From: Rahnella victoriana
Lineage (GTDB): Bacteria > Pseudomonadota > Gammaproteobacteria > Enterobacterales > Enterobacteriaceae
DNA: 64,000 nt
Direction: 5' to 3'
Assembly: GCF_004330295.1 (NCBI RefSeq)
Contig: NZ_SJOJ01000015.1
Span: 62,001 to 126,000, forward strand
Part shown: positions 27,457-38,667 of the stretch, in pieces
Numbering within the stretch: position 1 is the stretch's first letter
Layout: each line of letters starts with the position of its first letter
The notes under the pieces: model-generated
What the model saw: the letters and a program-made list of their open reading frames with translations, nothing else
What the model was told of the DNA's origin: nothing
Database searches by the model: none
Made by a program: the position numbers and the translations under genes

Positions 27457-27488
27457 AGAAACCCCTCCCGCTACACCCGATCAGTTTC

Positions 27489-28160
27489 TTACTTCCCAAA
27501 CAATCTCCGGCCAAAATCCTCGATCTTGCGATTTACCAGCCGCATCTGCATGGTTTTACTCCAGCTTGCTGAAATCCCCGCAGCAGACATCAGACGGCGA
27601 TATTGTTCCTCATCAAACGGCATGTTAAACGCGATAGAAATCGCTTCGGCCACCGATACGTCACTGTTACGCGTCAGCAACTCCAGCGGCCGGTCGCCAC
27701 TGACATTCCCCGGACTCACCACCCGATATAACCACCCGCAGCGCCCGCTTTGTTGTAACAGCGGTGACAGATTCTGACAGTCGAGAAAATGGTTGAGCTT
27801 GTAACAGGGCGCACGCGGCTGTGTGACCTGAATCAGGGCGTCGCCCCAGCGGAAGATATCGCCGATAAACACGTTATCTTCGGTCATGCCGAGCGTTGAA
27901 AGGTTTTCGCCAAACGCTGGCGGATGGAAACGGTCTTCTTCTTCGGGAAACTGCTGACGCAGCCAGGCGTAATGCTCGCGGGGGAAATGACACAGCGCGC
28001 GGTCAGCGCCGCCGTGATAAGCCTTCTCGGCCTGCTGATCGCCTTCCAGCCCGCAAGGCGTTAAGGCGACGCCGCCATCAACCTGACGTTTGGCAATCGC
28101 ACTGGGTGAAAAATCGGGATACTGCTCGATAGTACCGATGTACACGTCGGGATAATGCAT
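27489..28160 (-). CDS. yiiM: MOSC-domain protein YiiM (6-hydroxylaminopurine reductase type)
   Basis: 223 residues (E. coli YiiM 224). MOSC fold with the molybdenum-cofactor cysteine in TQPRAPCYKLNHFL (about residue 120) and YHGGADRALCHFPREHYAWLR upstream. E. coli YiiM reduces N-hydroxylated base analogues such as 6-hydroxylaminopurine using molybdenum cofactor. In E. coli it sits beside sodA. Here one chemoreceptor gene stands between them. Confidence 0.92.
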   Translation of the reverse strand: MHYPDVYIGTIEQYPDFSPSAIAKRQVDGGVALTPCGLEGDQQAEKAYHGGADRALCHFPREHYAWLRQQFPEEEDRFHPPAFGENLSTLGMTEDNVFIGDIFRWGDALIQVTQPRAPCYKLNHFLDCQNLSPLLQQSGRCGWLYRVVSPGNVSGDRPLELLTRNSDVSVAEAISIAFNMPFDEEQYRRLMSAAGISASWSKTMQMRLVNRKIEDFGRRLFGK

Positions 28161-28230
28161 ACGCTCTCCGCTGCTGAAATGTCACTGATACCAGCATAAC
28201 CTGCATTGGACAGCGGGAGTAGAAGGAATC

Positions 28231-28255
28231 CCTGCGCACAGAGGGTGTGCGCAGG
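28231..28255. terminator. Hairpin between the chemoreceptor and yiiM
   Basis: Perfect 9-bp stem CCTGCGCAC / GTGCGCAGG with a 7-nt loop, 13 bp downstream of the chemoreceptor stop. No clear U-run on the minus strand, so termination is only likely. Confidence 0.5.
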
Positions 28256-28267
28256 CTTCTCAGCAAA

Positions 28268-30214
28268 TCAGAACGTTTCCCAGTTATCCTGACTGGTTTT
28301 GCCTTGTACCGGCGGGGCGAGAGTCGGGCGGCGCAGGGCGGCGGAGGCTGGCGCATTCAGCGTGTTGCCGTTGTCGGCCAGACGGAATACCGAGACCGCC
28401 TGCGTCAGCGTCGCGGCCTGATCTTCCAGAGAATCGGCGGCAGCAGAGGATTGCTCGACCAGCGCGGCGTTTTGCTGCGTGGTGCTGTCCATTTCGACAA
28501 TCGCCTGTGAAATCTGACTGATGCCACGGCTTTGCTCGTCGGATGCAGACGCGATTTCCCCCATGATATCGCGCACATGCGAGACGGACTTCACGATGTC
28601 CTGCATGGTACGGCCAGTGTTTTCCACCAGCTTCGCGCCGGTGTTAACGCGCTCCACCGACTCGGCAATCAGCCCTTCGATCTCTTTTGCGGCCTGCGCA
28701 CTGCGCTGGGCCAGTGTCCGCACTTCAGAAGCGACGACGGAGAATCCGCGTCCCTGTTCTCCGGCACGCGCGGCTTCCACCGCGGCGTTCAGCGCCAGAA
28801 TGTTGGTCTGGAAGGCGATGCCGTTGATGACGGAGGTAATTTCGGCGATACGTTTTGAACTGCCGGAAATCTGCTGCATGGTATCGACCACCTCGCCGAC
28901 CTGCTTGCCGCCGAGCGTGGCGGTGCCGGACGCTTCGCTGGCCAGTTTGCTGGCGTGATGAGCGTTATCGGCATTCTGTTTCACCGTCGCGCTTAACTCT
29001 TCCATGCTGGCGGCGGTTTCTTCAACGGCCGCAGCCTGCTGTTCGGTGCGTGAGGAGAGGTCAGTATTCCCGGCGGCGATTTCGGCTGCCGCGTGGGAAA
29101 CCTGCGAAACGCCGGAGCGGATTTCATAAATCATGGTACTGAGATTCTGACTCATCGCGGAAACCGCATTCATCAGCATACCCAGCTCATCGCGACGGGT
29201 GGTCGGATGCGCAACGGTCAGATCGCCTTGTGCAATCGCCTCCGCCGTTTTCAGCGTATCACGCAGTGGCTGGGCAATCTGGCGGGTGATACGCCAGGCA
29301 ATAATGATCCCCACCAGCATCACGATCAGCGTAATCACCATCATGATCATCTGCGCATTGCTGATGTCTTTATGGGTGTTAGCCAGTTCGTTTTTGAAGA
29401 TTTTCGCCACCAGCGTGTTCATCTCTGTGGCTTTCACCGACAGCAGTTGCGAGTTCTTCTGCTCATCTTCATAGGCGGGCATATACGCGACAACGTGGCT
29501 TTTATAGGTCGCGAGCGCCGACATCAGCGGAGCCAGCGTCGCCTGCTGGTTCGGCAGTAACAGGGCATTCAGTTTTTGAGCGTTGGCCTGCGTGTCGTCA
29601 ATAGACTTCAGCAGTTTGGCTTCGGATTCTTTGTTGATGCTCAGCAACAGGCCACGCACGTTGTAACGCACGCTGATCAGTTTCTGAATCACTTCGGCCA
29701 GTGACAGGCGAATGGAAGGCTCAGCATCTTCCACGCGCAACTGATCCTGCAAACGCGTTACCACGGCTTCGGTTTCGGAAAGATTCCAGCTGGCCCGCAC
29801 CGCATCTTTGCGATCGACCGCTTTTTTAAATGCGGCCTGCGCCTGCTGATATTCATGAATTTTTACCGGCACCTGATCAAGATTCGCCTGACTGGCGGCG
29901 TCCCATTCCAGTTTGTCTTTGGATTGAGCGATCAGCTGCGACAGTTCGGTAATTTTGTCCTGATTCTGTTTGAGATACGCCGGGTCATAATTAAGCTGAT
30001 ACAGCGTCCGGCTGAGACGGGCATCGTTGAGTAACGCATTCATCTGATTACTGAAATCGACTTTTTCAGCACGCTGGCTGATGTCGTTAAATTTAATCAT
30101 TCCCGCCGCAGTGATGATGGCGGCGATGATCAGCACCAGTCCGAAACCCAGACCCAGTTTGGTACCGACCTTAAGATTATTCATCCACTGCGAAAGACCC
30201 GATCCGTTGCTCAT
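28268..30214 (-). CDS. Methyl-accepting chemotaxis protein with NWETF tail
   Basis: 648 residues from ATG at 30214 (GGAG seven bases before; an ATG six bases upstream is too close to it). TM1 about 20-40, a long, apparently all-helical periplasmic domain about 43-286, TM2 about 288-308, HAMP, then the signalling hairpin [42 protein letters not shown]. The sensor is longer than the 4-helix Tar type (about 150) and would suit a helical-bimodular (HBM) domain. The protein ends in NWETF, the CheR/CheB-binding pentapeptide of major E. coli receptors, so it can tether the methylation enzymes. Ligand unknown. Confidence 0.92.
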   Translation of the reverse strand: MSNGSGLSQWMNNLKVGTKLGLGFGLVLIIAAIITAAGMIKFNDISQRAEKVDFSNQMNALLNDARLSRTLYQLNYDPAYLKQNQDKITELSQLIAQSKDKLEWDAASQANLDQVPVKIHEYQQAQAAFKKAVDRKDAVRASWNLSETEAVVTRLQDQLRVEDAEPSIRLSLAEVIQKLISVRYNVRGLLLSINKESEAKLLKSIDDTQANAQKLNALLLPNQQATLAPLMSALATYKSHVVAYMPAYEDEQKNSQLLSVKATEMNTLVAKIFKNELANTHKDISNAQMIMMVITLIVMLVGIIIAWRITRQIAQPLRDTLKTAEAIAQGDLTVAHPTTRRDELGMLMNAVSAMSQNLSTMIYEIRSGVSQVSHAAAEIAAGNTDLSSRTEQQAAAVEETAASMEELSATVKQNADNAHHASKLASEASGTATLGGKQVGEVVDTMQQISGSSKRIAEITSVINGIAFQTNILALNAAVEAARAGEQGRGFSVVASEVRTLAQRSAQAAKEIEGLIAESVERVNTGAKLVENTGRTMQDIVKSVSHVRDIMGEIASASDEQSRGISQISQAIVEMDSTTQQNAALVEQSSAAADSLEDQAATLTQAVSVFRLADNGNTLNAPASAALRRPTLAPPVQGKTSQDNWETF

Positions 30215-30279
30215 AATCATTCTCCGTCAAACATCCCTTTTAAATAGACATGCGGTTTTGTGACGCCTTTGTGAACAAT

Positions 30280-30307
30280 CTATCGGTAGGCTGTTTCATA
30301 AACTTTA
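30280..30307 (-). promoter_or_regulatory. Candidate sigma-28 (FliA) promoter for the NWETF chemoreceptor
   Basis: Reading the minus strand: TAAAGTTT, 12 bases, then ACCGATAG. The -35 matches the flagellar consensus TAAAGTTT exactly. The -10 has two mismatches to GCCGATAA and the spacer is one base long. It sits about 65 bp upstream of the start. Confidence 0.5.
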
Positions 30308-30414
30308 TAGGATGTGTGGCGTATTTTTGATTAATGCGAGCGGGGTCTGAAAATGATGAAAATCGGGAGGATAATTCTCTTTATAACAGTGATCAGGCGA
30401 ACAAATTCAGGACA

Positions 30415-30440
30415 TAAAAAAGGCGGGTCACCGACCCGCC
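30415..30440 (-). terminator. Intrinsic terminator after sodA
   Basis: Stem GGCGGGTC / GACCCGCC (3-nt loop) at 30422-30440 followed on the minus strand by six U. It is 43 bp past the sodA stop. Confidence 0.88.
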
Positions 30441-30482
30441 ATACGCGAAAACATCTTGCCCGTTACGGGCGGCAGCGCGAAA

Positions 30483-31103
30483 TTATTTCGCTTCAGCCAG
30501 ACGTTTTGCTGCTTCGTCCCAGTTTACAACGGCCCAGAAGGCTTTGATGTAGTCAGGGCGTTTGTTCTGATATTTCAGGTAGTAAGCGTGTTCCCACACA
30601 TCCAGACCCAGCAGCGGGTAACCGGAAGCGCCAGAAATCGCTTCGCCCATCAGCGGGCTGTCCTGGTTAGCGGTAGAAACAACGGCCAGTTTGCCATCTT
30701 TCAGTACCAGCCATGCCCAGCCTGAACCGAAACGGGTTGCAGCTGCTTTCTCAAACGCTTCTTTGAAAGCGTCAACGCTGCCGAAATCGCGTTCAATCGC
30801 AGATTTCAGTTCGCCCTGCAGGGTGGTGCCGGTTTTCAGGCCTTTCCAGAACAGGCTGTGGTTAGCGTGGCCGCCTGCGTTGTTACGCAGAACAACTTTC
30901 TTGTCTGAAGGAACCTGATCCAGTTTGGTGATCAGTTCTTCAACCGGCAGTGCAGCCAGTTCCGGCAGGCTTTCCAGCGCAGCGTTCGCGTTGTTCACGT
31001 AAGTCTGGTGGTGTTTAGTGTGATGGATTTCCATCGTTTCTTTGTCGAAATGCGGTTCGAGTGCGTCGTATGCGTAAGGCAGTGATGGCAGTGAATAACT
31101 CAT
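30483..31103 (-). CDS. sodA: Manganese superoxide dismutase
   Basis: 206 residues (same as E. coli SodA) from ATG at 31103 ([20 protein letters not shown]); longer in-frame starts are not conserved. Metal ligands are visible as His27 in [12 protein letters not shown], His in [13 protein letters not shown], and Asp/His in DVWEHAYY. Mn-type residues GGHANH and the second-sphere Gln in STANQDSP are present. It dismutates superoxide in the cytoplasm. A Fur-like box lies upstream. Confidence 0.98.
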   Translation of the reverse strand: MSYSLPSLPYAYDALEPHFDKETMEIHHTKHHQTYVNNANAALESLPELAALPVEELITKLDQVPSDKKVVLRNNAGGHANHSLFWKGLKTGTTLQGELKSAIERDFGSVDAFKEAFEKAAATRFGSGWAWLVLKDGKLAVVSTANQDSPLMGEAISGASGYPLLGLDVWEHAYYLKYQNKRPDYIKAFWAVVNWDEAAKRLAEAK

Positions 31104-31183
31104 GTTCATCGTCTCCATAGTGTAGGGCGGCACTTTCATTGTGAGCACCGCGTAATCAGTCGGATCATTATAGTTAATTAAAT

Positions 31184-31202
31184 GATATTGAAAATGATTA
31201 TC
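31184..31202 (-). promoter_or_regulatory. Fur-like box upstream of sodA
   Basis: On the minus strand GATAATCATTTTCAATATC matches the 19-bp Fur consensus GATAATGATAATCATTATC at 15 of 19 positions. It is 81 bp before the sodA start. E. coli sodA is known to be Fur-repressed. Confidence 0.7.
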
Positions 31203-31311
31203 TATGCTCCACGCTTTCTGCCATGCCCTGTAAGCCTCTGTTATACGGGGCTTAGAACCAGATAATCACAAACAATCCTAAATTGTCTAAAGGCACGCGG
31301 TGCTTAGCCGG

Positions 31312-32154
31312 TCAGCGCAACCGCTGCGGATGCGTATACACCGTTGCCCGTCCCGGTTTGCTGAAACCGACCAGCGTCAGGTTACATTTTTCGGCGACGT
31401 CTACCGCGAGCGTGGTGGCGGCGGAGACGGCGAACAGGATTTCGATGCCGCACATCGCGGCTTTCTGCACCATTTCATAGCTGGCGCGGCTCGAGACCAG
31501 CGCGGCACCGGCTTTCCAGTCGTGTTGTTTTGCCCGCACACCCAGCATTTTATCCAGCGCCACGTGACGGCCCACGTCTTCGCAGCCGCCAGTCAGTTCA
31601 CCTTCCGGCGTGATCCACGCGGCGGCGTGCGTGCAGCCGGTGAGCTGGCCGATTTCCTGCACGGATTTCAGCTGATGCAGCGCCTTATCCAGATTCGCCA
31701 GTTCAAAAGTCTGGGTGAACGGCAGCGGCGCAAGCGGGCGGAACAGATCACCTAACTGCTCGATACCGCAGACGCCGCAACCGGTGCGGCCAGCCATGGC
31801 GCGGCGGCGCTCTTTCAGCCCGGCGAAACGGCGGCTCGACAGCTCGATATTAACTTCAATCCCGTTACAGTTTGGTGTCACTTCCATCCCGTAAATATCA
31901 CTGGCGGATTCAATAATCCCTTCTGACAGCGAAAAGCCCAGCGCAAAGGCTTGCAGATCCTTCGGGGACGCCATCATTACCACATGCGAAATCCCGTTAT
32001 AGACCAGCGCAACGGGGACTTCCTGAGCAATCCAGTCATCTTCAGGCTCATTGAGATGAGCGCGCTGCATCACCGGTTTTTGGCTCGCTCCGATGATCTG
32101 AGTCACTTTTTTGTCATCTTTTTCGCCCAGTTCTTTTACTTGATGGACATCCAT
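31312..32154 (-). CDS. fdhD: Formate dehydrogenase accessory sulfurtransferase FdhD
   Basis: 280 residues from ATG at 32154 ([20 protein letters not shown]), AAGG nine bases before; about 107 further in-frame codons upstream are not conserved and run into fdoG. The core [36 protein letters not shown], the swivelling CxxC loop in [14 protein letters not shown], and [14 protein letters not shown] match E. coli FdhD (277). It delivers sulfur from IscS to the molybdenum cofactor of formate dehydrogenase. Divergent from fdoG with 145 bp between starts. Confidence 0.96.
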   Translation of the reverse strand: MDVHQVKELGEKDDKKVTQIIGASQKPVMQRAHLNEPEDDWIAQEVPVALVYNGISHVVMMASPKDLQAFALGFSLSEGIIESASDIYGMEVTPNCNGIEVNIELSSRRFAGLKERRRAMAGRTGCGVCGIEQLGDLFRPLAPLPFTQTFELANLDKALHQLKSVQEIGQLTGCTHAAAWITPEGELTGGCEDVGRHVALDKMLGVRAKQHDWKAGAALVSSRASYEMVQKAAMCGIEILFAVSAATTLAVDVAEKCNLTLVGFSKPGRATVYTHPQRLR

Positions 32155-32299
32155 TGGCAATAACCTTATAAACATTCCGGCTACATAAGCCGTACAAACT
32201 GTCAGGACTTTAGGCCTTAATTTTACCGCTTCCGGGTTTGTTCGTGAAAGCGGCAATTTGAAAAGCAATGTGTTAACAAATGATGGGAAGGAGTCTTTC

Positions 32300-35200
32300 A
32301 TGCAAGTCAGCAGAAGACAATTATTCAAAATATGTGCTGGCGGTATGGCCGGCACCACAGCGGCATTATTAGGATTCACTCCGACAATGGCGCTGGCGGA
32401 AACCCGCCAATACAAACTGCTTCGCTCCCGTGAAACCCGCAACAACTGCACGTACTGTTCCGTCGGGTGCGGCATGCTGATTTACAGCCAGGGCGACGGC
32501 GCGAAAAACGTCACTGAAAATATCTTCCACGTAGAGGGTGACGCCGATCATCCGGTCAGTCGTGGCTCGTTGTGCCCGAAAGGCGCAGGCGTGCTGGATT
32601 ACATCCACAGTGAAGGCCGTCTGAGATATCCGGAATACCGCGCGCCCGGCTCTGACAAATGGCAGCGTATCTCCTGGGATGAGGCGATTTCCCGTATCGC
32701 CCGCCTGATGAAAGATGACCGCGACGCCAATTTTGTCGAGAAAAATGAAAACAACGTCACCGTAAACCGCTGGCTGACCACCGGCATGCTGTGCTCGTCG
32801 GCGGCCAGCAACGAAACCGGTCTGCTGGATCAGAAATTTACCCGCGCACTGGGCATGGTGGCGATCGACTGTCAGGCGCGGCTGTGTCACGGCCCGACCG
32901 TGGCGGCACTGGCTCCGACGTTTGGTCGCGGCGCGATGACCAACAACTGGGTCGATATTAAAAACGCCAACGTCATTTTAATTATGGGCGGAAATGCGGC
33001 AGAAGCGCATCCGGTCGGATTCAAATGGGTGATTGAGGCCAAAACCAAAAATAACGCCAAAGTCATCGTCGTCGATCCGCGTTTCAACCGCAGCGCCGCC
33101 GTGGCCGATATCTATGCGCCAATCCGCGCCGGTTCGGACACTGCCTTCCTGCTCGGCATGATCAACTACCTGATCACCCACAATAAAATTCAAACCGAAT
33201 ACGTCCGGGAATACACTAACGCCAGCCTGCTGGTGCGTGAAGACTACGAATTTAATGACGGATTGTTCAGCGGTTTTGATGCGGCGAAAAAATCCTACAA
33301 CAAAGAAAGCTGGCACTATCAGCTCGATGAAAAAGGCTTCGCGAAACAGGATAAAACCTTACAGGACCCGCGCTGTGTGTGGAATCTGCTGAAAGAGCAT
33401 GTTTCCCGTTACACGCCGGAACTGGTAGAGCGCCTGTGCGGCACCTCGAAAGAAGATTTTCTGCTGATAAGCTCGATTCTGGCGGAAACCTGCGCGCGCG
33501 ATAAAACCTCGACCATCCTCTATGCGCTGGGCTGGACGCACCACACCGGCGGCGCGCAAATCATCCGCTGTGCGGCGATGATCCAGTTGCTGCTCGGCAA
33601 CGTCGGAATGCCGGGCGGCGGCGTCAATGCACTGCGCGGTCACTCCAATATTCAGGGTTACACCGACCTCGGTTTGCTGTCGCTGAACCTGCCGGGCTAT
33701 ATGCCGTTGCCATCGGAAAAACAGACGAATTTCGCCGATTATCTGCAACAGATCACGCCGACACCGCTGGTGGACGGGCAGGTCAATTTCTGGAAAAACA
33801 CGCCGAATTTCTTCGTCAGTATGATGAAAAGCTTCTGGGGCGATCACGCCACGGCGGAAAACGACTGGGGCTTTGACTGGCTGCCAAAATGGGATAAAAG
33901 CTACGACGTGCTGCAACAGGCCGAGCTGATGACCGAAGGCAAACTGAACGGGTATATCGTGCAGGGCTTCAACCCGCTGGCGGCTTTCCCGGACAAAAAC
34001 AAATCCTCGCGCGCGCTTTCGAAACTCAAATACATGGTGGTGATCGACCCGCTGGTGACCGAATCCTCGAACTTCTGGCAGAACCACGGCGCGATGAACG
34101 ACGTGCAGACCGCGGATATTCAGACCGAAGTGTTCCGCCTGCCGTCTTCCTGTTTTGCGGAAGAAAATGGTTCGATTGTGAACTCCGGCCGCTGGCTGCA
34201 ATGGCACTTCCAGGCGTCTGAGCCGCCGGGTGAGGCGCTGCACGACGGCAAAATCATCGCCCGTTTGTTTATGAAACTGCGCGAGCTGTATCAGCAGGAA
34301 GGCGGTGCCAATCCGCTGCCGGTAATGAACATGGCGTGGGATTATCAGGATCCGCTCGACCCGCTGCCGGAAGAAATTGCCCGCGAAGCCAACGGTAAAG
34401 CCCTGGCCGACATTCATGACGATCAGGGCAATCTGCTGGCGAAAAAAGGTCAGCAGTTGTCGACCTTTGCCCATCTGAAAAACGACGGCACCACCGCCAG
34501 TTTCTGCTGGATTTACGCCGGTAGCTGGACCGAAGCCGGTAACCAGATGGCGCGCCGCGATAACGCCGATCCGTCCGGTCTGGGCTGTACATCCGGCTGG
34601 GCATGGTGCTGGCCGCTCAACCGCCGCATTCTGTATAACCGCGCCTCCGCCGACCCGCAGGGTCAGCCGTGGGATCCAAAACGTGAAATCATCCGCTGGG
34701 ATGGCGCGAAATGGATTGGTTTTGATGTCCCGGATTACAGCACCGCTGCGCCGGGTTCCGGCGTCGGACCGTTCATCATGCAACAGGAAGGCGTCGGGCG
34801 TTTATTCGCGACCGACAAAATGGCGGACGGCCCGTTCCCTGAGCATTACGAACCGATCGAATCGCCGATTGGCACCAACCCGCTGCACCCGGCGGTGATT
34901 TCCAATCCGGTCGCCCGTATTTTTGCCAGCGATGTGCCGAATATGGGCACTGCCAAAGATTTCCCGTATGTGGCGACCACCTATTCGATCACCGAACTGT
35001 TCCGCCACTGGACCAAACATGCGTTGCTGAATGCCATCGCGCAGCCTGAACAGTTTATCGAGATCGGCGAAGGTCTGGCCGCCTCGAAGGGCATTGCGCA
35101 GGGCGATGAGGTGAAAATCTCTTCGAAGCGCGGATTCATCGTGGCGAAAGCCGTGGTGACCAAACGCATCCGGCCGCTGACCATCGACGGTAAGCACGTC

Positions 35201-35347
35201 GACACCATTGGCATCCCGTGCCACTGGGGTTTTGAAGGCGCGACGCGTAAGGGCTATTTAGCCAACACGCTGACGCCGTCAGTCGGTGACGCTAACTCGC
35301 AGACGCCGGAATTCAAGGCGTTCCTGGTTAACGTGGAAAAGGTCTAA
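32300..35347 (+). CDS. fdoG: Formate dehydrogenase-O major subunit, cysteine (not selenocysteine) form
   Basis: 1015 residues from ATG at 32300 with GGAAGGAG before it. Tat signal [23 protein letters not shown], [4Fe-4S] cysteines [11 protein letters not shown] with CPKG, then the molybdopterin bis-MGD catalytic body. At codon 196 (32885-32887) the sequence is TGT, giving [11 protein letters not shown]. coli FdnG and FdoG have UGA-selenocysteine at this exact residue. The reading frame is open without any in-frame TGA. The enzyme should oxidise periplasmic formate and pass electrons to FdoH. Most similar in plan to E. coli FdoG/FdnG (1015-1016). First gene of fdoGHI-fdhE. Confidence 0.95.
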   Translation: MQVSRRQLFKICAGGMAGTTAALLGFTPTMALAETRQYKLLRSRETRNNCTYCSVGCGMLIYSQGDGAKNVTENIFHVEGDADHPVSRGSLCPKGAGVLDYIHSEGRLRYPEYRAPGSDKWQRISWDEAISRIARLMKDDRDANFVEKNENNVTVNRWLTTGMLCSSAASNETGLLDQKFTRALGMVAIDCQARLCHGPTVAALAPTFGRGAMTNNWVDIKNANVILIMGGNAAEAHPVGFKWVIEAKTKNNAKVIVVDPRFNRSAAVADIYAPIRAGSDTAFLLGMINYLITHNKIQTEYVREYTNASLLVREDYEFNDGLFSGFDAAKKSYNKESWHYQLDEKGFAKQDKTLQDPRCVWNLLKEHVSRYTPELVERLCGTSKEDFLLISSILAETCARDKTSTILYALGWTHHTGGAQIIRCAAMIQLLLGNVGMPGGGVNALRGHSNIQGYTDLGLLSLNLPGYMPLPSEKQTNFADYLQQITPTPLVDGQVNFWKNTPNFFVSMMKSFWGDHATAENDWGFDWLPKWDKSYDVLQQAELMTEGKLNGYIVQGFNPLAAFPDKNKSSRALSKLKYMVVIDPLVTESSNFWQNHGAMNDVQTADIQTEVFRLPSSCFAEENGSIVNSGRWLQWHFQASEPPGEALHDGKIIARLFMKLRELYQQEGGANPLPVMNMAWDYQDPLDPLPEEIAREANGKALADIHDDQGNLLAKKGQQLSTFAHLKNDGTTASFCWIYAGSWTEAGNQMARRDNADPSGLGCTSGWAWCWPLNRRILYNRASADPQGQPWDPKREIIRWDGAKWIGFDVPDYSTAAPGSGVGPFIMQQEGVGRLFATDKMADGPFPEHYEPIESPIGTNPLHPAVISNPVARIFASDVPNMGTAKDFPYVATTYSITELFRHWTKHALLNAIAQPEQFIEIGEGLAASKGIAQGDEVKISSKRGFIVAKAVVTKRIRPLTIDGKHVDTIGIPCHWGFEGATRKGYLANTLTPSVGDANSQTPEFKAFLVNVEKV

Positions 35348-35359
35348 CGGAGGCGAATT

Positions 35360-36271
35360 ATGGCAATGCAATCTCAGGACATACTTCGTAAGTCCGCAAC
35401 CAACGGGTTCACGCCTGCACCGCGTGCCCGTGACCATCAGCAGGAAGTGGCGAAACTGATCGACGTTACCACCTGCATCGGCTGTAAAGGCTGTCAGGTC
35501 GCCTGTTCCGAATGGAACGACCTGCGCGATGAAGTGGGTATCAATAGCGGCGTGTACGACAACCCGATGGATCTCAGCGCGAAATCCTGGACGGTGATGC
35601 GTTTCTCGGAAGTGGAACAAAACGGCAAGCTGGAGTGGCTGATCCGCAAAGACGGCTGCATGCACTGCGCCGATCCGGGCTGCCTGAAAGCCTGTCCGGC
35701 GGAAGGCGCGATTTTGCAGTACGCCAACGGCATCGTCGATTTTCAGTCAGAACATTGCATCGGCTGCGGTTACTGCATCGCCGGTTGTCCGTTCAACGTT
35801 CCGCGCATCAACAAACAGGATAACCGTGCCTACAAATGCACGCTGTGCGTTGACCGCGTGAGCGTCGGCCAGGAACCGGCTTGTGTGAAAACCTGCCCGA
35901 CCGGCGCGATCCATTTCGGTACTAAAACTGCCATGCAGGACCTCGCCGCAGAGCGCGTCAGCGAACTGAAAGGCCGCGGGTTTGAGCACGCCGGTTTGTA
36001 CGATCCGCAGGGCGTCGGCGGCACGCACGTGATGTACGTGCTGCATCACGCTGACAACCCTGAGCTGTATCACGGCCTGCCGAAAGATCCGGCCATCAGC
36101 GCCGCAGTCACTTTGTGGAAAGGTGTCTGGAAACCGCTGGCGGCGGTCGGCTTCGCCGTCACCTTTGCGGCGGCAGCCTTCCATTTCCTTGGTGTCGGGC
36201 CGAACTATGTGAAAGAGGAAGAGCACGCAGAAGAAGGCGAAAAACATGACGATGAGGAGAAACGGCCATGA
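35360..36271 (+). CDS. fdoH: Formate dehydrogenase-O iron-sulfur subunit
   Basis: 303 residues (E. coli FdoH 300). Four ferredoxin-type clusters are visible: [35 protein letters not shown] and [22 protein letters not shown]-terminal membrane helix (about residues 256-278, [21 protein letters not shown]) anchors it, followed by an acidic tail. It carries electrons from FdoG to the cytochrome subunit. Starts 12 bp after fdoG; its stop overlaps fdoI as ATGA. Confidence 0.97.
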   Translation: MAMQSQDILRKSATNGFTPAPRARDHQQEVAKLIDVTTCIGCKGCQVACSEWNDLRDEVGINSGVYDNPMDLSAKSWTVMRFSEVEQNGKLEWLIRKDGCMHCADPGCLKACPAEGAILQYANGIVDFQSEHCIGCGYCIAGCPFNVPRINKQDNRAYKCTLCVDRVSVGQEPACVKTCPTGAIHFGTKTAMQDLAAERVSELKGRGFEHAGLYDPQGVGGTHVMYVLHHADNPELYHGLPKDPAISAAVTLWKGVWKPLAAVGFAVTFAAAAFHFLGVGPNYVKEEEHAEEGEKHDDEEKRP

Positions 36272-36921
36272 AAAAAGAGAAGTTAATCCAGCGCTATAAC
36301 CTGGCAGAACGCCTCAATCACTGGATTGTTGCCTTTTGCTTTGTGACGCTGGCGCTCAGCGGCATCGGCTTTTTCTTCCCGTCGTTTAACTGGCTGATGA
36401 ACGTGTACGGTACGCCGCAACTGGCGCGTATCCTGCACCCGTTCTTTGGCGTGGTGATGTTTGTTTCTTTCCTCGGCATGTTCTTCCGTTACTGGAAGCA
36501 CAATTTGCCGGAAAAAGACGACATCGTGTGGGCGAAAAATATCGGCAAAGTGCTGACCAACCATGAAGTCGGCGACACCGGACGCTATAACTTCGGCCAG
36601 AAATGCGTGTTCTGGGCGGCGATCAGTTGCCTTATGTTGCTGATGGCCAGCGGCGTCATTATCTGGCGTCCGTGGTTTGCGGATTTCTTCCCCATCCCGC
36701 TGATCCGTCTGGCGCTGCTGGTGCATTCACTGGCCGGTATCGGGCTGATTCTGGTGATCATCATGCACGTCTACGCGGCGACCTGGGCGAAAGGGTCGAT
36801 CGCGGCGATGACCGGCGGCAAAGTCCCGGCGTCCTGGGCGAAATATCACCATCCGCGCTGGTACCGTCAGGTGCGTGAGGAAGAGCAGAAAAAAGAACAC
36901 GACGAGAGGAAAGCCGGATGA
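36268..36921 (+). CDS. fdoI: Formate dehydrogenase-O cytochrome b556 subunit
   Basis: 217 residues (E. coli FdoI 211), four membrane helices. Haem-ligand histidines fit [25 protein letters not shown] and [23 protein letters not shown]. It accepts electrons from FdoH and reduces quinone in the inner membrane. Coupled to fdoH and fdhE by 4-bp overlaps. Confidence 0.97.
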   Translation: MKKEKLIQRYNLAERLNHWIVAFCFVTLALSGIGFFFPSFNWLMNVYGTPQLARILHPFFGVVMFVSFLGMFFRYWKHNLPEKDDIVWAKNIGKVLTNHEVGDTGRYNFGQKCVFWAAISCLMLLMASGVIIWRPWFADFFPIPLIRLALLVHSLAGIGLILVIIMHVYAATWAKGSIAAMTGGKVPASWAKYHHPRWYRQVREEEQKKEHDERKAG

Positions 36922-37832
36922 GTATCCAGATGGTTCCACAGGACGAACTGGCAGACGGTAAAACCACGGCGGGAAACATCCCGCCGGTATTGTTCGCCAA
37001 CCTGAAAACGCTCTATCAGCGCCGTGCCGATCGTCTGCGCGCGCTGGCAGAAGACAGCCCGCTGGACGGGTATCTCAACTTTGCTGCGGCGATTTGTGAT
37101 GCCCAGCAGCGCGTGCTGAAAGAATTTCCGCTCAGTATCGATCTGAGTCAGGAATTAGAGAAAGCCGCCGGTAAACCACCGCTCGACTGCCGTCTGTTTC
37201 CGCGCACGGCGCACTGGCTGACCTTGCTGGATGCGCTGATCGCCGTGCTGAAACCGGAAGCCTCTGAACCGGTGCGCGCGGTGCTGGAACGCCTTGAACA
37301 TTCTCCGGGGCTGCAACGGGAAATGATGGCGACGCAGTTGCTGAATCAGGATTTCAAACACGTTCCTGCCGACAAAGCGCCCTTTATCTGGGCCGCGTTG
37401 TCGCTGTACTGGGCGCAGATGGCGGCGCAACTGCGTGGCGTCGGGCGGGCGGATTACGGCGAAAATCGCCAGTTCTGTCCGGTGTGCGGCAGCGTGCCTG
37501 TTTCTGCGGTGATTTCGTTGGGTGCCCAAAGCGGCCTGCGCTATCTGCACTGCAATCTGTGCGAAAGCGAATGGCATGTGGTGCGCGCCAAATGCAGCAA
37601 CTGCGATGAAATGGAACATCTGAATCTGTGGTCGATCGATGACGAGCAGGCGACGGTGAAAGCCGAAGCCTGTGACGATTGCGGCGCTTACCTGAAAGTA
37701 ATTTATCAGGAAAAAGACCCGCAGGCAGAGGCCGTGGCAGACGATCTCGCCACGCTGTTGCTGGATGACCGGATGGAAGACAAAGGTTTTTCCGGCAGCG
37801 GCATCAACCCGTTCCTGTTTCCCGCGGAATAA
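36918..37832 (+). CDS. fdhE: Formate dehydrogenase accessory protein FdhE
   Basis: 304 residues (E. coli FdhE 309). Four CxxC pairs of the rubredoxin-like metal sites are intact: [21 protein letters not shown] and CDDCGAY. The centre [21 protein letters not shown] is nearly identical to E. coli. FdhE is needed for assembly of membrane formate dehydrogenases in the cytoplasm and interacts with the catalytic subunits. Start overlaps the fdoI stop as ATGA. Confidence 0.97.
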   Translation: MSIQMVPQDELADGKTTAGNIPPVLFANLKTLYQRRADRLRALAEDSPLDGYLNFAAAICDAQQRVLKEFPLSIDLSQELEKAAGKPPLDCRLFPRTAHWLTLLDALIAVLKPEASEPVRAVLERLEHSPGLQREMMATQLLNQDFKHVPADKAPFIWAALSLYWAQMAAQLRGVGRADYGENRQFCPVCGSVPVSAVISLGAQSGLRYLHCNLCESEWHVVRAKCSNCDEMEHLNLWSIDDEQATVKAEACDDCGAYLKVIYQEKDPQAEAVADDLATLLLDDRMEDKGFSGSGINPFLFPAE

Positions 37833-37844
37833 TCTGTAAATCTG

Positions 37845-37886
37845 GCAGCCTGCGTCGCTTCATGGCGAAGAAGGCGCAGGGCTGCT
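37845..37886 (+). terminator. Nested hairpin after fdhE
   Basis: GCAGCC-TGCG pairs with CGCA-GGGCTGC (one bulge), enclosing an inner TCGC / GCGA stem. It lies 12 bp past the fdhE stop. The following tract (TAGCTTTAAAA) is only partly U-rich. Confidence 0.45.
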
Positions 37887-37924
37887 AGCTTTAAAACAGG
37901 TTCCGGCGAAACGAGGAGGGTCTG

Positions 37925-38566
37925 ATGAAGTTGATCGGCAGTTATACCAGCCCGTATGTGCGAAAGATTTCGGTGATGTTGCTGGAAAAGGGCATCCCGT
38001 TTGATTTCATTAACGACACGCCCCACGAACCGGACTGCAAAATTACCCGCTTCAATCCTCTCGGAAAAGTCCCCGCGCTGGTCACCGACGACGGCGAAGT
38101 TTTCTATGATTCCCCGATCATTGTGCAGTTCATCGAGCTGATGAATGTCGCGCCGACGCTGTTGCCGTGGCAGCCGCTGGACGCCCTGCGCGTGAAGCAA
38201 ATCGAAGCCCTGGCCGATGGCGTCACCGATGCCGCTGTGGCGCTGGTGATGGAAGGGCGGCGCGATGCCGACAAGCGTAACGAAGCCTGGATTTTGCGTC
38301 AGCGGGAAAAACTGCTGCGCGGGCTGGATGCGCTGGAAAGCCATGCCGCAAAGCGCACGTTGCTTAACGGCGAAAGCCTCAACGTGGCTGATATCGCCGT
38401 CGCCTGCTGTCTGGGCTACCTCAACTTCCGGCGTATCGCGCCGGGCTGGTGTGTCGGGCATCCTGAGCTGATCAAACTGGTCGAGCGCCTGTTCCAGCGC
38501 GAGAGTTTTGCGCGCACCACACCACCGGGGAGTGGTAACGTCAGCGTTGCAGCAAAAAAGGTGTGA
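37925..38566 (+). CDS. yibF: Glutathione S-transferase-like protein YibF
   Basis: 213 residues (E. coli YibF 202). Thioredoxin-like N domain with [26 protein letters not shown], cis-Pro in GKVPALV and the glutathione-contact [12 protein letters not shown]; helical C domain with [21 protein letters not shown]. Natural substrate unknown. In E. coli yibF is next to selA-selB and aldB. Here aldB follows directly. Confidence 0.94.
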   Translation: MKLIGSYTSPYVRKISVMLLEKGIPFDFINDTPHEPDCKITRFNPLGKVPALVTDDGEVFYDSPIIVQFIELMNVAPTLLPWQPLDALRVKQIEALADGVTDAAVALVMEGRRDADKRNEAWILRQREKLLRGLDALESHAAKRTLLNGESLNVADIAVACCLGYLNFRRIAPGWCVGHPELIKLVERLFQRESFARTTPPGSGNVSVAAKKV

Positions 38567-38621
38567 AGCTGCTCGAAGAGTTCTCTTTACATCCCGCCTG
38601 AGAGACACCCACCGCCTACGC

Positions 38622-38656
38622 TTTATGCAGCGTTCTGCTAAAACCTGCTGCATAAA
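38622..38656 (+). promoter_or_regulatory. Inverted repeat abutting the aldB ribosome-binding site
   Basis: TTTATGCAGC at 38622-38631 and GCTGCATAAA at 38647-38656 are perfect 10-bp inverted arms with a 15-base loop. The right arm runs into the AAAGGAG ribosome site (38654-38660), 11 bp before the aldB start. As RNA it could hide the ribosome site; as DNA it could be a dyad operator. Confidence 0.6.
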
Positions 38657-38667
38657 GGAGTTCCATC

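Noticed and set aside
31312-32475. Longer fdhD start at 32475
   Set aside because: The extension would overlap the start of divergent fdoG and has no similarity to FdhD; ATG at 32154 gives the family length.
33359-34783. Long minus-strand open frame (474 codons) opposite fdoG
   Set aside because: It is antisense to a certain gene, with His/Arg/Gln-rich composition typical of a shadow of GC-rich codons; no family resemblance or ribosome site.
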